From CBDCYH01 sp965224105 (GTDB lineage Bacteria > Bacteroidota > Rhodothermia > Rhodothermales > JABDKH01), in NCBI GenBank assembly GCA_965224105.1, contig CBDCYH010000002.1, positions 1,488,001 through 1,552,000 of the forward strand: a stretch of DNA of 64,000 nt. The letters are read 5' to 3'. Below the pieces are notes generated by a model. The model did no database searches. It was not told where the DNA came from and saw nothing but the letters and a program-made list of their open reading frames with translations. Below, in pieces: positions 17,369 through 25,501 of this stretch. How positions within the stretch are numbered: position 1 is the stretch's first letter; each line of letters opens with the position of its first letter. The translations under genes and the position numbers were made by a program.

Positions 17369-18658
17369 ATGCTGAATGACTCGACAATAAAAGTCCTAGG
17401 TGCTCTCCCGTTTCCGCTCGTCGTGGCCAACAGCGAACAGGAAGTCGTGGTTGCCAACCGCCATGCAGAGGAGTTCTTTTCCAATCCGCATAGCGAAGGA
17501 AACCTCATCGGATTACAGCTGGACGAAATTGTTAATAGAGCAGCGAATTGTAAACAGCACATGCTGATCCAGGAACAGATTACCCACGACGACGGCAGTC
17601 AGTTTTCTTTGCTGATTGCAAAATCGGCCGACCCGATCGAGTCCGACAGATCCCTCATTGAGGGACGCCTGGAGGCAATTCTGGAGACAACCGTGGACGG
17701 GATAATCACCATAAATGAACGCGGTGACATCGAAACGTTCAATAAAGCCGCAACAGAAATTTTCGGATATCAACCATCAGAAGCGATTGGTAGAAACATA
17801 AGCCTCCTTATGCCGGACCCCTTCAAGTCGGAGCACGACGACTATTTGCAGAACTATCTTGACAGCGGACAAAAGAAAATCATCGGCATAGGGCGCCAGG
17901 TAACCGGCAAACGGAAAGACAACACATTGTTTCCCATGGACCTTTCCGTAAGTGAGGTGCAGTTTGATGGAGAAAGGAGGTTCACGGGGATTGTTCGTGA
18001 CATTTCCGAAAGGCTGAAGCTCGAGAAAGAAATATTGCGGATCAGCGATGAGGAACGCGCTCGGATAGGGCAGGACCTGCATGACGAATTGGGCCAGATG
18101 CTCACCGGTATCGGACTTCTCACCAGGAATATTGAGAGAAAGCTCCGCGACGACGGTTCAGACGAGGCTGATCAAATTGCAGAAATCACTCAGTTAATCA
18201 GCCAGGCAGATGAAGTCGCTCGGACGCTCTCCCACGGTCTTATGCCCGTTGTGCTCGACCGAAATGGCCTGTCGTCCGCGTTGCAACGACTTACCAAAAA
18301 AATTAGCCAGGTCGCAGCTGTGCGATGCCTGTTCGAGGAAAATGGGTCTGCCGTCGTATCGAACGATGTTGCTGTGCACCTGTATCGGATTGCGCAGGAG
18401 GCCATCAACAATTCCCTGAAACACGGGAAAGCAAACGAGATAAGACTCAAATTGCAATCCTCTACAGACCAGTTACGCCTGCGTGTTTCAGACGACGGTC
18501 AGGGATTTGACGAAGATTGGAAAAGCATGGGTGGCATGGGCGTACGGATTATGCAGCACAGGGCATCAATTATTGGTGGGAGGATCGACATTTCCAGTAG
18601 CTCGGAGTTCGGCACGTCAGTAACCTGTACCATACGCACCTTCCCGGAGGTAAATTGA
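17369..18658 (+). CDS. FixL-like haem-PAS sensor histidine kinase (HisKA_3 family)
   Basis: A 429-aa soluble kinase. An N-terminal PAS-like region (about 8-90) precedes a PAS domain (about 100-215) closely resembling rhizobial FixL. His156 in the SEHDDY segment aligns with the FixL haem ligand His200, Tyr159 with Tyr203 and Arg176 in IIGIGRQVTGKR with the oxygen-sensing Arg220; FixL Arg206 and His214 are replaced by Asn and Lys. A HisKA_3 dimerisation domain (DLHDELGQ, phospho-His238) and a HATPase_c domain (AINNSLKHGKA, DDGQGF) follow. No membrane helices. The paired regulator begins two bases downstream. It is probably an oxygen sensor for the divergent ccoNO genes. Confidence 0.9.
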   Translation: MLNDSTIKVLGALPFPLVVANSEQEVVVANRHAEEFFSNPHSEGNLIGLQLDEIVNRAANCKQHMLIQEQITHDDGSQFSLLIAKSADPIESDRSLIEGRLEAILETTVDGIITINERGDIETFNKAATEIFGYQPSEAIGRNISLLMPDPFKSEHDDYLQNYLDSGQKKIIGIGRQVTGKRKDNTLFPMDLSVSEVQFDGERRFTGIVRDISERLKLEKEILRISDEERARIGQDLHDELGQMLTGIGLLTRNIERKLRDDGSDEADQIAEITQLISQADEVARTLSHGLMPVVLDRNGLSSALQRLTKKISQVAAVRCLFEENGSAVVSNDVAVHLYRIAQEAINNSLKHGKANEIRLKLQSSTDQLRLRVSDDGQGFDEDWKSMGGMGVRIMQHRASIIGGRIDISSSSEFGTSVTCTIRTFPEVN

Positions 18659-18660
18659 TC

Positions 18661-19323
18661 ATGGAAGATGTAAAGAAAATTATGTTAGTGGATGATCATC
18701 CTCTAATGCAAAAAGGGCTGAGCGTCACGCTGAACGCCGAGGATGATTTAGAAGTCGCCTGGGTCGCCGACTCGGCAGAAGAAGCGCTGGGAAGTCTCCA
18801 CGACCATAAGCCAGATTTGCTGATTACCGACATTTCTCTTCCGGGGATGAGCGGACTGGAACTCGTAAAGAACGTTGGAGCAATGTATCCGGACGTCAAG
18901 ACCCTGGTAGTTTCCCGACACGACGAATCGCTGTACGCCGAGAGGGCAATCCGTGCTGGCGCGCGCGGCTACATCATGAAAATGGAGGCGGGAGATGTTA
19001 TCGTCAAGGCAGCCCGAAGAGTGCTCGGTGGAGGCATCTTTGTAAGCGAAGACATCAACGAGAGGCTGCTCCTGAGTATGGCTGCCGGCAAATCCTTCGC
19101 CTCAAACTCACCATTCGATCTGCTGAGCGATCGGGAGCTTGAGGTCTTCGAGCTCACTGGCAAAGGACAAACGACCCGCGACATAGCAGAACGACTGCAC
19201 CTGTCTGTAAAAACAGTTGAATCCTATCGGGCCAGAATCAAAGACAAACTCCAGTTGCACTCCGCGGCTGAGCTTGTGCAGCACGCCGTCCAGTGGGTGG
19301 ATAGCGAAAACAGGGGTAGGTAG
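18661..19323 (+). CDS. NarL/FixJ-type response regulator
   Basis: A 220-aa regulator with a complete receiver (acidic pair in LVDDHP, phospho-Asp in LLITDISLPG, switch Lys in YIMKMEAG) and a LuxR-type helix-turn-helix (about 155-210; LSDRELEVFELTGKGQTTRDIAERLHLS, broken here only by my reading; key residues TVESYRARI). ATG 18661 is two bases after the kinase stop codon; GGAGG lies ten bases upstream, and a TTG at 18655 overlapping the kinase is an alternative. It is the evident partner of the FixL-like kinase. Its likely targets are the neighbouring cbb3 and stress genes. Confidence 0.93.
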   Translation: MEDVKKIMLVDDHPLMQKGLSVTLNAEDDLEVAWVADSAEEALGSLHDHKPDLLITDISLPGMSGLELVKNVGAMYPDVKTLVVSRHDESLYAERAIRAGARGYIMKMEAGDVIVKAARRVLGGGIFVSEDINERLLLSMAAGKSFASNSPFDLLSDRELEVFELTGKGQTTRDIAERLHLSVKTVESYRARIKDKLQLHSAAELVQHAVQWVDSENRGR

Positions 19324-19353
19324 GTACACTACATTCGGGAATAAGTATTCCCG
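19316..19353. promoter_or_regulatory. Dyad elements upstream of the universal stress gene
   Basis: Two adjacent elements overlap the regulator's stop codon. GTAG-N9-CTAC at 19316-19332 shares GTAGG-N6-CACTACATT with the ccoQ upstream region at 1512-1531. CGGGAATA-AG-TATTCCCG at 19336-19353 is a perfect 8-bp inverted repeat without a T tract. They lie about 80-115 bp before the Usp start, so they may be operator sites; the second could alternatively be a weak terminator. Confidence 0.55.
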
Positions 19354-19430
19354 GCGTCGACAAACGCCAGTACACTGCATTTCCTGTGGGTGCGACCTGC
19401 TAATCTGGTGTGCATGAAACCCTAGCAGCA

Positions 19431-20330
19431 ATGACCCAGATCAACAAAATACTCTTCGCTACCGACTTCTCGCACGCAGCAGAAAACGCTTTTGCGCTGG
19501 CAGACCAATTCGCCCGAAAATGTAACGCCGAGTTGCATGTCCTCCACGTCGTTCAGTGGAGTGGAATTCATTGGTTCAGTCGTTCCGAGTATGCTCTACC
19601 CGAGGGGGATCAAATCCAGATCATCGAGAAGTATGCCCGCGAGGCCCAGGAGATGATGGACGAAAAGTATCCCCGCGACAAATTCATCACACACGTCGCC
19701 GAACGGTCAGACTCCCACGCCGACCAGGCAATCGTGGACTACGCAAGCGACAACAATATTGACCTAATTGTGATGGGAGCTCGAGGCGGTGGGAAGATTC
19801 TTCGCAAGCTTCTTGGAGGCACAGTCGAGCACGTAATAGAAATGTCGCCGTGCCCGGTCCTGGTTTCGCGCGGAGACAAGCATCAATCCGTCCCCAGGAA
19901 CATACTCGTTGCAGTTGATTTCGCCGACCACACTGAAAATCTCCTGAAAGGTGCGACGTGGCTCGCCAACACAGTCGAGGCCAGACTCGATATTCTGCAT
20001 GTTATTCCTCCAAGCTTTCTCGGAACCCTTTACGTTGGTCTCGACGGGACTCCCATCTCGCTCGATGAGATACGAAAGGCGAATCTGAACCGTCTGGAAG
20101 AACTTGCCGATCGCGTCATTCCCGAAACCGTTCCGTCTGCTGTGCACATCTCCGAAGGAGACCCGTCGTTTGAAGTTGCCGAGTGCATCAAGAGATGTCA
20201 GTCTGATCTGCTGGTCGTCTCCACGCACGCTTACACTGGACTAAAGAGGCTCCTTCTAGGTAGTACCGCACGGCGGATAATTCGCGACGTACCGTGCTCG
20301 GTCTTCGTTTTCAAAATTCCTGACAACTAA
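19431..20330 (+). CDS. Tandem-domain universal stress protein (UspA family)
   Basis: A 299-aa cytoplasmic protein with two Usp domains (about 1-145 and 150-299). Each begins with a hydrophobic strand (KILFATDFS, NILVAVDFA) and ends with an ATP-binding signature (MGARGGGKILRKLLGGT, VSTHAYTGLKRLLLGST). ATG 19431 is preferred to an upstream GTG at 19410. It follows the FixL-like two-component genes in the same direction by 107 bp. Tandem Usp proteins are common members of low-oxygen regulons, which fits this neighbourhood. Confidence 0.92.
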   Translation: MTQINKILFATDFSHAAENAFALADQFARKCNAELHVLHVVQWSGIHWFSRSEYALPEGDQIQIIEKYAREAQEMMDEKYPRDKFITHVAERSDSHADQAIVDYASDNNIDLIVMGARGGGKILRKLLGGTVEHVIEMSPCPVLVSRGDKHQSVPRNILVAVDFADHTENLLKGATWLANTVEARLDILHVIPPSFLGTLYVGLDGTPISLDEIRKANLNRLEELADRVIPETVPSAVHISEGDPSFEVAECIKRCQSDLLVVSTHAYTGLKRLLLGSTARRIIRDVPCSVFVFKIPDN

Positions 20331-20400
20331 CGACGGCCGGGGGCCGTTCGCTTGCCCGTCCCCGCGTTCAGATTCTTGGAAGGCTTTGGTATCTTGGACG

Positions 20401-21270
20401 ATGCCTGGAAGTGGAAAAGTTGTCTTATTCGGAGATCCGGTCACGCACTCGATCTCGCCCGCCATCCACAACGCTGCATTCGCTGCAGCCGGTCTCGACG
20501 TAACGTACCTGCTCCGGCACGTCACGCCCCGCAACCTGCCCGACGCGATAAGTAAACTGACGGACGGATCATACCTGGGTGCGAACATAACGCTTCCACA
20601 CAAGGTCACCGCGATGCAATGGATCGATCATGTATCGGATGAATCAGCTTCGGTCGGCGCGATTAACACCATCGCATGCACTCCCGCGGAAGGTGGCGTG
20701 CGGCTTTCAGGTTACAACACGGACGTTGCAGGTTTCCTGGAGCCACTGGCCGATCGCGAATTCCCCGGAGACGAAGCTGTGATCTTTGGGACAGGAGGCT
20801 CAGCTCGCGCTGTATCATTTGCCCTGTCCAGGCACCCGCAAATAAGCAGGATTTCAATTGTCTCCCGAACCCCGGAGAGCGCCGATTCGCTTGCGAAAGT
20901 ATGCAGTAAATTCGGAAAATTATTCAACGCCGCGACCTACCGGTGCGCACGTGAGTTTGTACGATCAGCCGGAATCATTGTTAACGCAACACCCCTCGGC
21001 ATGTCGCCCGCACCCGAACACTCACCCTGGACGTGGCCCGACCACCCTCGAGAAGGGGCGATCGCCTACGACCTCGTGTACACTCCAGCTAAAACGAAAT
21101 TTCTGCGACTCGCAGAGTCCAAAGGGGCAACTGCTATCGGTGGCTTGGACATGCTAATCGGACAGGCCGCGGAAAGTTTTTTCCACTGGACCGGCATCGA
21201 AATGGACAGAGACATTGCGCGGAGAAGCGCACAGGCTGCTCTGGAAGAAAAATCAGAAAAAAGTCAATGA
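20401..21270 (+). CDS. aroE: Shikimate 5-dehydrogenase
   Basis: A 289-aa NADPH-dependent enzyme converting 3-dehydroshikimate to shikimate in aromatic amino acid synthesis. Substrate motifs are visible: SISPAIHNAAF near residue 18, the catalytic Lys in NITLPHK, NTD in the middle, and the nucleotide loop GTGGSARAV. A late NATPLGM motif and GLDMLIGQA complete the family pattern. ATG 20401 was chosen over an upstream in-frame start at 20386. Its stop overlaps the next start by 4 bp (ATGA), so translation is probably coupled. Confidence 0.95.
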   Translation: MPGSGKVVLFGDPVTHSISPAIHNAAFAAAGLDVTYLLRHVTPRNLPDAISKLTDGSYLGANITLPHKVTAMQWIDHVSDESASVGAINTIACTPAEGGVRLSGYNTDVAGFLEPLADREFPGDEAVIFGTGGSARAVSFALSRHPQISRISIVSRTPESADSLAKVCSKFGKLFNAATYRCAREFVRSAGIIVNATPLGMSPAPEHSPWTWPDHPREGAIAYDLVYTPAKTKFLRLAESKGATAIGGLDMLIGQAAESFFHWTGIEMDRDIARRSAQAALEEKSEKSQ

Positions 21271-22346
21271 ACCCAACTGACCTGGATATTGAACCGATCG
21301 AACGCGCGCACACTGTTCCGGCAGAATGGTATTTCGAGGAGCGCTTTTGGAAACTGGATAGAGAGATCGTCCAGGGTAGCTGGCAGTTTGTTGGTCACAC
21401 CTCACAATTACCTGATCCCGGCGACTACCTCACCGCTGATGTTGCAGGCGAACCGGTTATCGTGGTGCGGGACAACGACGGTGCCCTGAAAGCGCACTTC
21501 AACGTCTGCAAACATCGGGGCGGGCCCCTTGCAATGGACCGGTGCGGCCACGCGAATATGCTACAGTGCAAATATCATGGCTGGACGTATCGGTTGGATG
21601 GGTCCTTGCGGGGAGTGCCGAAGTTCGACCGGAGCGAACTTTTCGACAAAAGAGAATTCGGACTCACCCCTGTGCATGTGAGTGTTTGGCTTGGCCTCGT
21701 TTTTGTCTCCATCCGCTTTCCAAAAATTCCCGTCGCCGAGCAACTCGCGGGGATCGACGAGCAGATTAAACCCCTGGACATCTCCAACCTGCGTCACGCT
21801 CGCACAGTCGAATACGATGTTGCGTGTAACTGGAAAGTGTACGCAGACAATTACCTCGAGGGCTACCACGTACCGCTCGTCCACCCGGAACTCTGCCAGA
21901 TGATCGACATGCGTGATTACGTTACCGAGACCCACGCATATTACTCCGTTCAGTACAGTGCACTAAAAACTGCCGGCTACTCACACAAAGAGACAGCAAA
22001 CGAAGGCGATCGCGCTTTCTACTATCTCGTTTTTCCGAACGTCATGCTCAACGTGTTGCCCGGGCGCCTGCAAACGAATGTGATCTTGCCTGTCTCTCCC
22101 AGAAAGTGCAAGGTGTTGTTCGATTTCTACTATCACCCCTCGACCGATCAGGGCACGATTGACCAGGACATTGTCGCATCAGACAAAATTCAGGTTGAGG
22201 ACGTAGAGATTTGTGAGCGCGTTCAAATAGGCCTGGAGTCGACGAGTTACCGCACCGGTCGGTTTTCCCCGGAAATGGAACAGGGCGTTTATCACTTCCA
22301 ATCGCTTCTGCGCGAAAACTATTCGAAGCTAATCGCCGATCGGTAG
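21267..22346 (+). CDS. Rieske non-haem iron oxygenase, alpha-subunit type
   Basis: A 359-aa oxygenase component with an N-terminal Rieske [2Fe-2S] domain (C-K-H-R-G-G near residue 82 and CKYHGW near residue 101) and a catalytic domain with the mononuclear iron motif in DNYLEGYHVPLVH. The arrangement resembles choline/carnitine monooxygenase-like and other ring-hydroxylating oxygenases. The substrate is not determined. No reductase or beta subunit is adjacent. It overlaps aroE by 4 bp, which is an unusual coupling. Confidence 0.9.
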   Translation: MNPTDLDIEPIERAHTVPAEWYFEERFWKLDREIVQGSWQFVGHTSQLPDPGDYLTADVAGEPVIVVRDNDGALKAHFNVCKHRGGPLAMDRCGHANMLQCKYHGWTYRLDGSLRGVPKFDRSELFDKREFGLTPVHVSVWLGLVFVSIRFPKIPVAEQLAGIDEQIKPLDISNLRHARTVEYDVACNWKVYADNYLEGYHVPLVHPELCQMIDMRDYVTETHAYYSVQYSALKTAGYSHKETANEGDRAFYYLVFPNVMLNVLPGRLQTNVILPVSPRKCKVLFDFYYHPSTDQGTIDQDIVASDKIQVEDVEICERVQIGLESTSYRTGRFSPEMEQGVYHFQSLLRENYSKLIADR

Positions 22347-22415
22347 CCTGAGGGTGCGCAACGTTGGGCCGGGCACACTATCTTGTCCACGTCGTATCAA
22401 TGCCGCACTATTCGA

Positions 22416-23630
22416 ATGATGCACCGCATGTCCATCAGGTTTTCCGCGAAGGCAGTTTTGTTGCTATTGTTGGTTGTGGGACTCGCTGGCTGCACGTCCG
22501 ATACAGGTCAGCCGCGATCCACACCGCAGGCTGTTGTTGCTGATGATCCACGGGCCGACCTCATAGACAGTCTTCAAGCAGCTGTCGCCCGCATGGAGAC
22601 AGAACTTGCGGGGGCACGCACAGAGATTGATAGCCTTAAGGCGGTTGCGACCCCTGTTGTGCAGATAGATTCGGGCGCGCCGGTAACCGTTGGCACGCTT
22701 GCGGCCCTATTCGACACACTTGTCGTGAAGGTCGACACAGTAAAAAGGGCCGGCACGGATACAACCGGCACTGGCGGTGCCCCGCGTCTACAGGATGTTG
22801 GTCGCGCTGTGCAGACCATCTGGGAGAACGTGTGGCTTCGTGTGGTTGAGACCATTGTTGTGGCGCTGCTTACCTACTTCCTCGTGCGCGGGCTGATTTC
22901 CGTCCTCACTCTTCTGGCTGAACGCAACGCCAACAGAAGGCTGTTCTATAAAAAACTGGTCCCGATCGTACGTCTCCTGCTTTGGTCCATTGCGGCGTAC
23001 ATTGTCATCCGAGTGATTTTCCAGATTGATCCCGCCAACCTTTTCGCGGCGGGCACCGCAGCGGTAGTCGGCTTGGCCTTCGCCGCGCAAGACCTACTCA
23101 AAAACCTGTTTGGCGGACTGGTGATTATTTTCGACCAACCGTTCCAGGCAGGCGACAAAATTAGAATAGGAGATGCCTACGGAGAAGTTGTTTCAATCGG
23201 ACTCCGTTCTACGCGAATCGTAACTCCCGACGACAACCTCGTCACGATTCCGAATGCTCAGGTTGTAGGTGCTCAGGTTGCGAATGCAAATTCGGGTGAA
23301 CTCAATTGCCAGGTTGTCACCAATCTGTATCTACCTGGTTGGATCGATGAGGCCCAGGCGAAAAAGATTGCCTACGAGGCCGCAGCGAACTCACAGTATG
23401 TGTATCTGGAGAAGCCCATCGTCGTCCTCGTGAAAGACGTTTTTCGAGAAACGTTTCTTACGAACATCGTAGTAAAAGCGTACGTGATTGACACGCGATA
23501 TGAATTCCTGCTGATGAGCGAGATAACAGAACGTTCACGCGCGGAGTTCAGGAAACAAGGTCTGATCATTCCCACATACGGAGCCAACGGTCAGCCCGAC
23601 GTTGTTGTGGAAACGGATACCGCGCCGTAG
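22416..23630 (+). CDS. MscS-family mechanosensitive channel with lipoprotein-like N-terminus
   Basis: A small-conductance mechanosensitive channel protein. The C-terminal half holds membrane helices and the MscS pore and beta domain (AAVVGLAFAAQDLLKNLFGG, then FDQPFQAGDKIRIG and GEVVSIGLRSTRI). Unusually, the N-terminus is a lipoprotein-type signal (LLLLLVVGLAGC) followed by a coiled-coil-like periplasmic stretch (ARMETELAGARTEIDSLKA). The start is uncertain: ATGs at 22416, 22419 and 22428 all keep the signal, and 22383 is also open. Its stop overlaps the GTG start of pgeF. Confidence 0.88.
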   Translation: MMHRMSIRFSAKAVLLLLLVVGLAGCTSDTGQPRSTPQAVVADDPRADLIDSLQAAVARMETELAGARTEIDSLKAVATPVVQIDSGAPVTVGTLAALFDTLVVKVDTVKRAGTDTTGTGGAPRLQDVGRAVQTIWENVWLRVVETIVVALLTYFLVRGLISVLTLLAERNANRRLFYKKLVPIVRLLLWSIAAYIVIRVIFQIDPANLFAAGTAAVVGLAFAAQDLLKNLFGGLVIIFDQPFQAGDKIRIGDAYGEVVSIGLRSTRIVTPDDNLVTIPNAQVVGAQVANANSGELNCQVVTNLYLPGWIDEAQAKKIAYEAAANSQYVYLEKPIVVLVKDVFRETFLTNIVVKAYVIDTRYEFLLMSEITERSRAEFRKQGLIIPTYGANGQPDVVVETDTAP

Positions 23631-24388
23631 TGCAAAAAGCCGCATCAGCCAGCAAATTGGAAATTATCCGGCCCGGCTTCGACTCCCGATTTGAAAAAAT
23701 CGTATGTGGATTCAGCATAAGGACGGGCGGCGTTAGCATTGCGCCGTATGATAGCCTGAATGTTAGCGTTTCGTGTGGTGACGACCCTGGTGCCGTGGAG
23801 GAAAATCGACGGCGGCTCTTTGCGGTTGATGGAATTGATGTTGCGGATGTGGCGCTCGGCGGACTGGTTCACGGATCAGTTGTACGTCACGTTCTTCGGC
23901 CAGGCCTGGTGCACAACTGCGATGGCCTGGTTACCGCACAGCCAGGGATTGCCCTTGCGGCGACAGCGGCGGACTGCGCTATTGTTCTCCTGGCTGATCC
24001 TCGGGCAGGAGTCGTTGGCGCCTGTCATGCAGGTTGGCGTGGCGTTGTGTCAGGTATCATAAGCAACACCGTTGATGCCATGACAGACCTTGGCGCAAAG
24101 GTAGACAATATTGCGGCCTACGTTTCTCCCTGTATTTCCGTTGATGAATTCGAGGTTGGACCGGAGGTGGCCTCGCAGTTTCCGGCTGAGTGTGTCGTGC
24201 GTCGTGGCAACAAACTGTATGTGGACCTGAAACGATCGGTGGAGGAGCAGGTCCGGGATAAGGGCGTCACTCAGTTAGAGGTCGACCCGCAGTGCACATA
24301 CCAGGACGAGGCCAGGTTCTTTTCATACCGTCGGGATAGATCGACAGGTCGCATGCTCGGCTACATCATGATCAGAGATGGGAAGTAG
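23630..24388 (+). CDS. pgeF: Laccase-domain (YfiH/PgeF) purine nucleoside phosphorylase-like protein
   Basis: A 252-aa member of the YfiH/PgeF/LACC1 family, once called polyphenol oxidase. Members act on purine nucleosides, and PgeF also clears mis-incorporated residues in peptidoglycan precursors. Signature blocks are TAADCAIVLLAD, CHAGWRGVVSG, SPCIS and CTYQDEARFFSYRRD; the His in LVHGS plus the Cys and His of those blocks form the zinc site. The GTG start at 23630 overlaps the mscS stop (TAGTG). The next gene follows after 3 bp. Confidence 0.92.
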   Translation: MQKAASASKLEIIRPGFDSRFEKIVCGFSIRTGGVSIAPYDSLNVSVSCGDDPGAVEENRRRLFAVDGIDVADVALGGLVHGSVVRHVLRPGLVHNCDGLVTAQPGIALAATAADCAIVLLADPRAGVVGACHAGWRGVVSGIISNTVDAMTDLGAKVDNIAAYVSPCISVDEFEVGPEVASQFPAECVVRRGNKLYVDLKRSVEEQVRDKGVTQLEVDPQCTYQDEARFFSYRRDRSTGRMLGYIMIRDGK

Positions 24389-24391
24389 CGC

Positions 24392-24847
24392 ATGAAAGTA
24401 TGGAAATACGCGGCATATACTGCCGTCCTTGTGTCTCTTGCTACGCTCGGATGGAATGGGACCGGTGCGCTGGCACTCGGCGACGTGGAAGAGGATTACC
24501 GGGGCGAGATTTTTCGCGGCGAACTGGCAGGAAGCAGGTTGACTACTGCTGCAATCGAAGACACACGGTCCTGGATCGAAGAACGAACGCGACCCACCCT
24601 TAATCCGATCACTGTTTGGAAAGAGCAGGTGCGCTACAACGCGTCCACTAGCGGCTACGACCTGGCCTTAAGGCTGGAGCCGAGCGGACCCTTCGATCCC
24701 TCCAGGAAAAGTTACTTTGTCTATCAAAGGGCAAACGTTATTTTTTTGAGACAGGAAACCTCGGGGAAGAATAGGGTACTAATTGCAACGTTCAGTCCCA
24801 CCGAGTTGATGGAAACAATACAACCCAACCTGATGACAGATGAGTGA
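24392..24847 (+). CDS. Small exported protein of unknown function
   Basis: A 151-aa protein with a probable signal peptide or N-terminal helix (MKVWKYAAYTAVLVSLATLGW, possible cleavage near ALA at about 28). The remainder is soluble and mixed, without motifs I recognise. It is 3 bp after pgeF and overlaps the following DinB-family gene by 8 bp, so it belongs to the mscS-pgeF transcription unit. Confidence 0.75.
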   Translation: MKVWKYAAYTAVLVSLATLGWNGTGALALGDVEEDYRGEIFRGELAGSRLTTAAIEDTRSWIEERTRPTLNPITVWKEQVRYNASTSGYDLALRLEPSGPFDPSRKSYFVYQRANVIFLRQETSGKNRVLIATFSPTELMETIQPNLMTDE

Positions 24848-25367
24848 CGAACTCCGCTATCCGATAGGACGATATGACGCAACCATAGATCCGACACCCG
24901 ATCGTATTGCGGGATGGGTGAACGACATTGCAGTACTCCCGGAGCTCTTGCGCGAAACAGTGCACGGGCTGGATGCCGACCAACTCGACACGCCGTATCG
25001 CCCGGGTGGGTGGACGGTGAGGCAGGTTGTGCACCACATTGGTGATAGCCACCTGAACAGCATCATCAGGTTCAAGTGGGGGCTAACGGAAAATCGGCCA
25101 CGGATTAAAACGTATGACGAGGAGGCATGGGCAGAACTTGTGGATTACACCGCCTTTCCGGTAGAGGAGGCGCTGGACTTCGTAGAGATTCTGCACGCGC
25201 GCTGGGTTTCGTTACTCCGCAACCTTACGGATGAGCAGTGGGCCCAGGAAATTGATCATCCGGGTTGGGGTGTCGTTCCATTGGCGCGGGTGGTGGCGAT
25301 ATATAGCTGGCACGGCAAGCATCACTGTGCCCATATTTCCCACCTGCGTGCGAGAAACAGCTGGTGA
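24840..25367 (+). CDS. DinB/YfiT-like putative metal-dependent hydrolase or thiol transferase
   Basis: A 175-aa protein of the YfiT/BstA type within the DinB superfamily. It starts with the characteristic RYPIGRYD block, has a metal-site His in VRQVVHHIGDSHLNS (about residues 60-74) and a second pair in WHGKHHCAHI (about 157-166). Family members bind Ni or Zn, and some transfer bacillithiol. It overlaps the upstream gene by 8 bp. Confidence 0.88.
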   Translation: MSDELRYPIGRYDATIDPTPDRIAGWVNDIAVLPELLRETVHGLDADQLDTPYRPGGWTVRQVVHHIGDSHLNSIIRFKWGLTENRPRIKTYDEEAWAELVDYTAFPVEEALDFVEILHARWVSLLRNLTDEQWAQEIDHPGWGVVPLARVVAIYSWHGKHHCAHISHLRARNSW

Positions 25368-25501
25368 TGGCGACCAACTGGGACGATCGGAGGCGGTGTC
25401 GTGTCTCTTATCGTTTCTGCGCATCTTAGCGAAAGGAACAACAACCTTATGGGCTGGTCGGACGTGCGGCCAGGTGTGCTCAGACGACGAGTACCGAGAA
25501 G

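Noticed and set aside
20331..20352. ACGGCC-GGG-GGCCGT hairpin after usp as a terminator
   Set aside because: The stem is short and there is no T tract; it is not strong enough to annotate.
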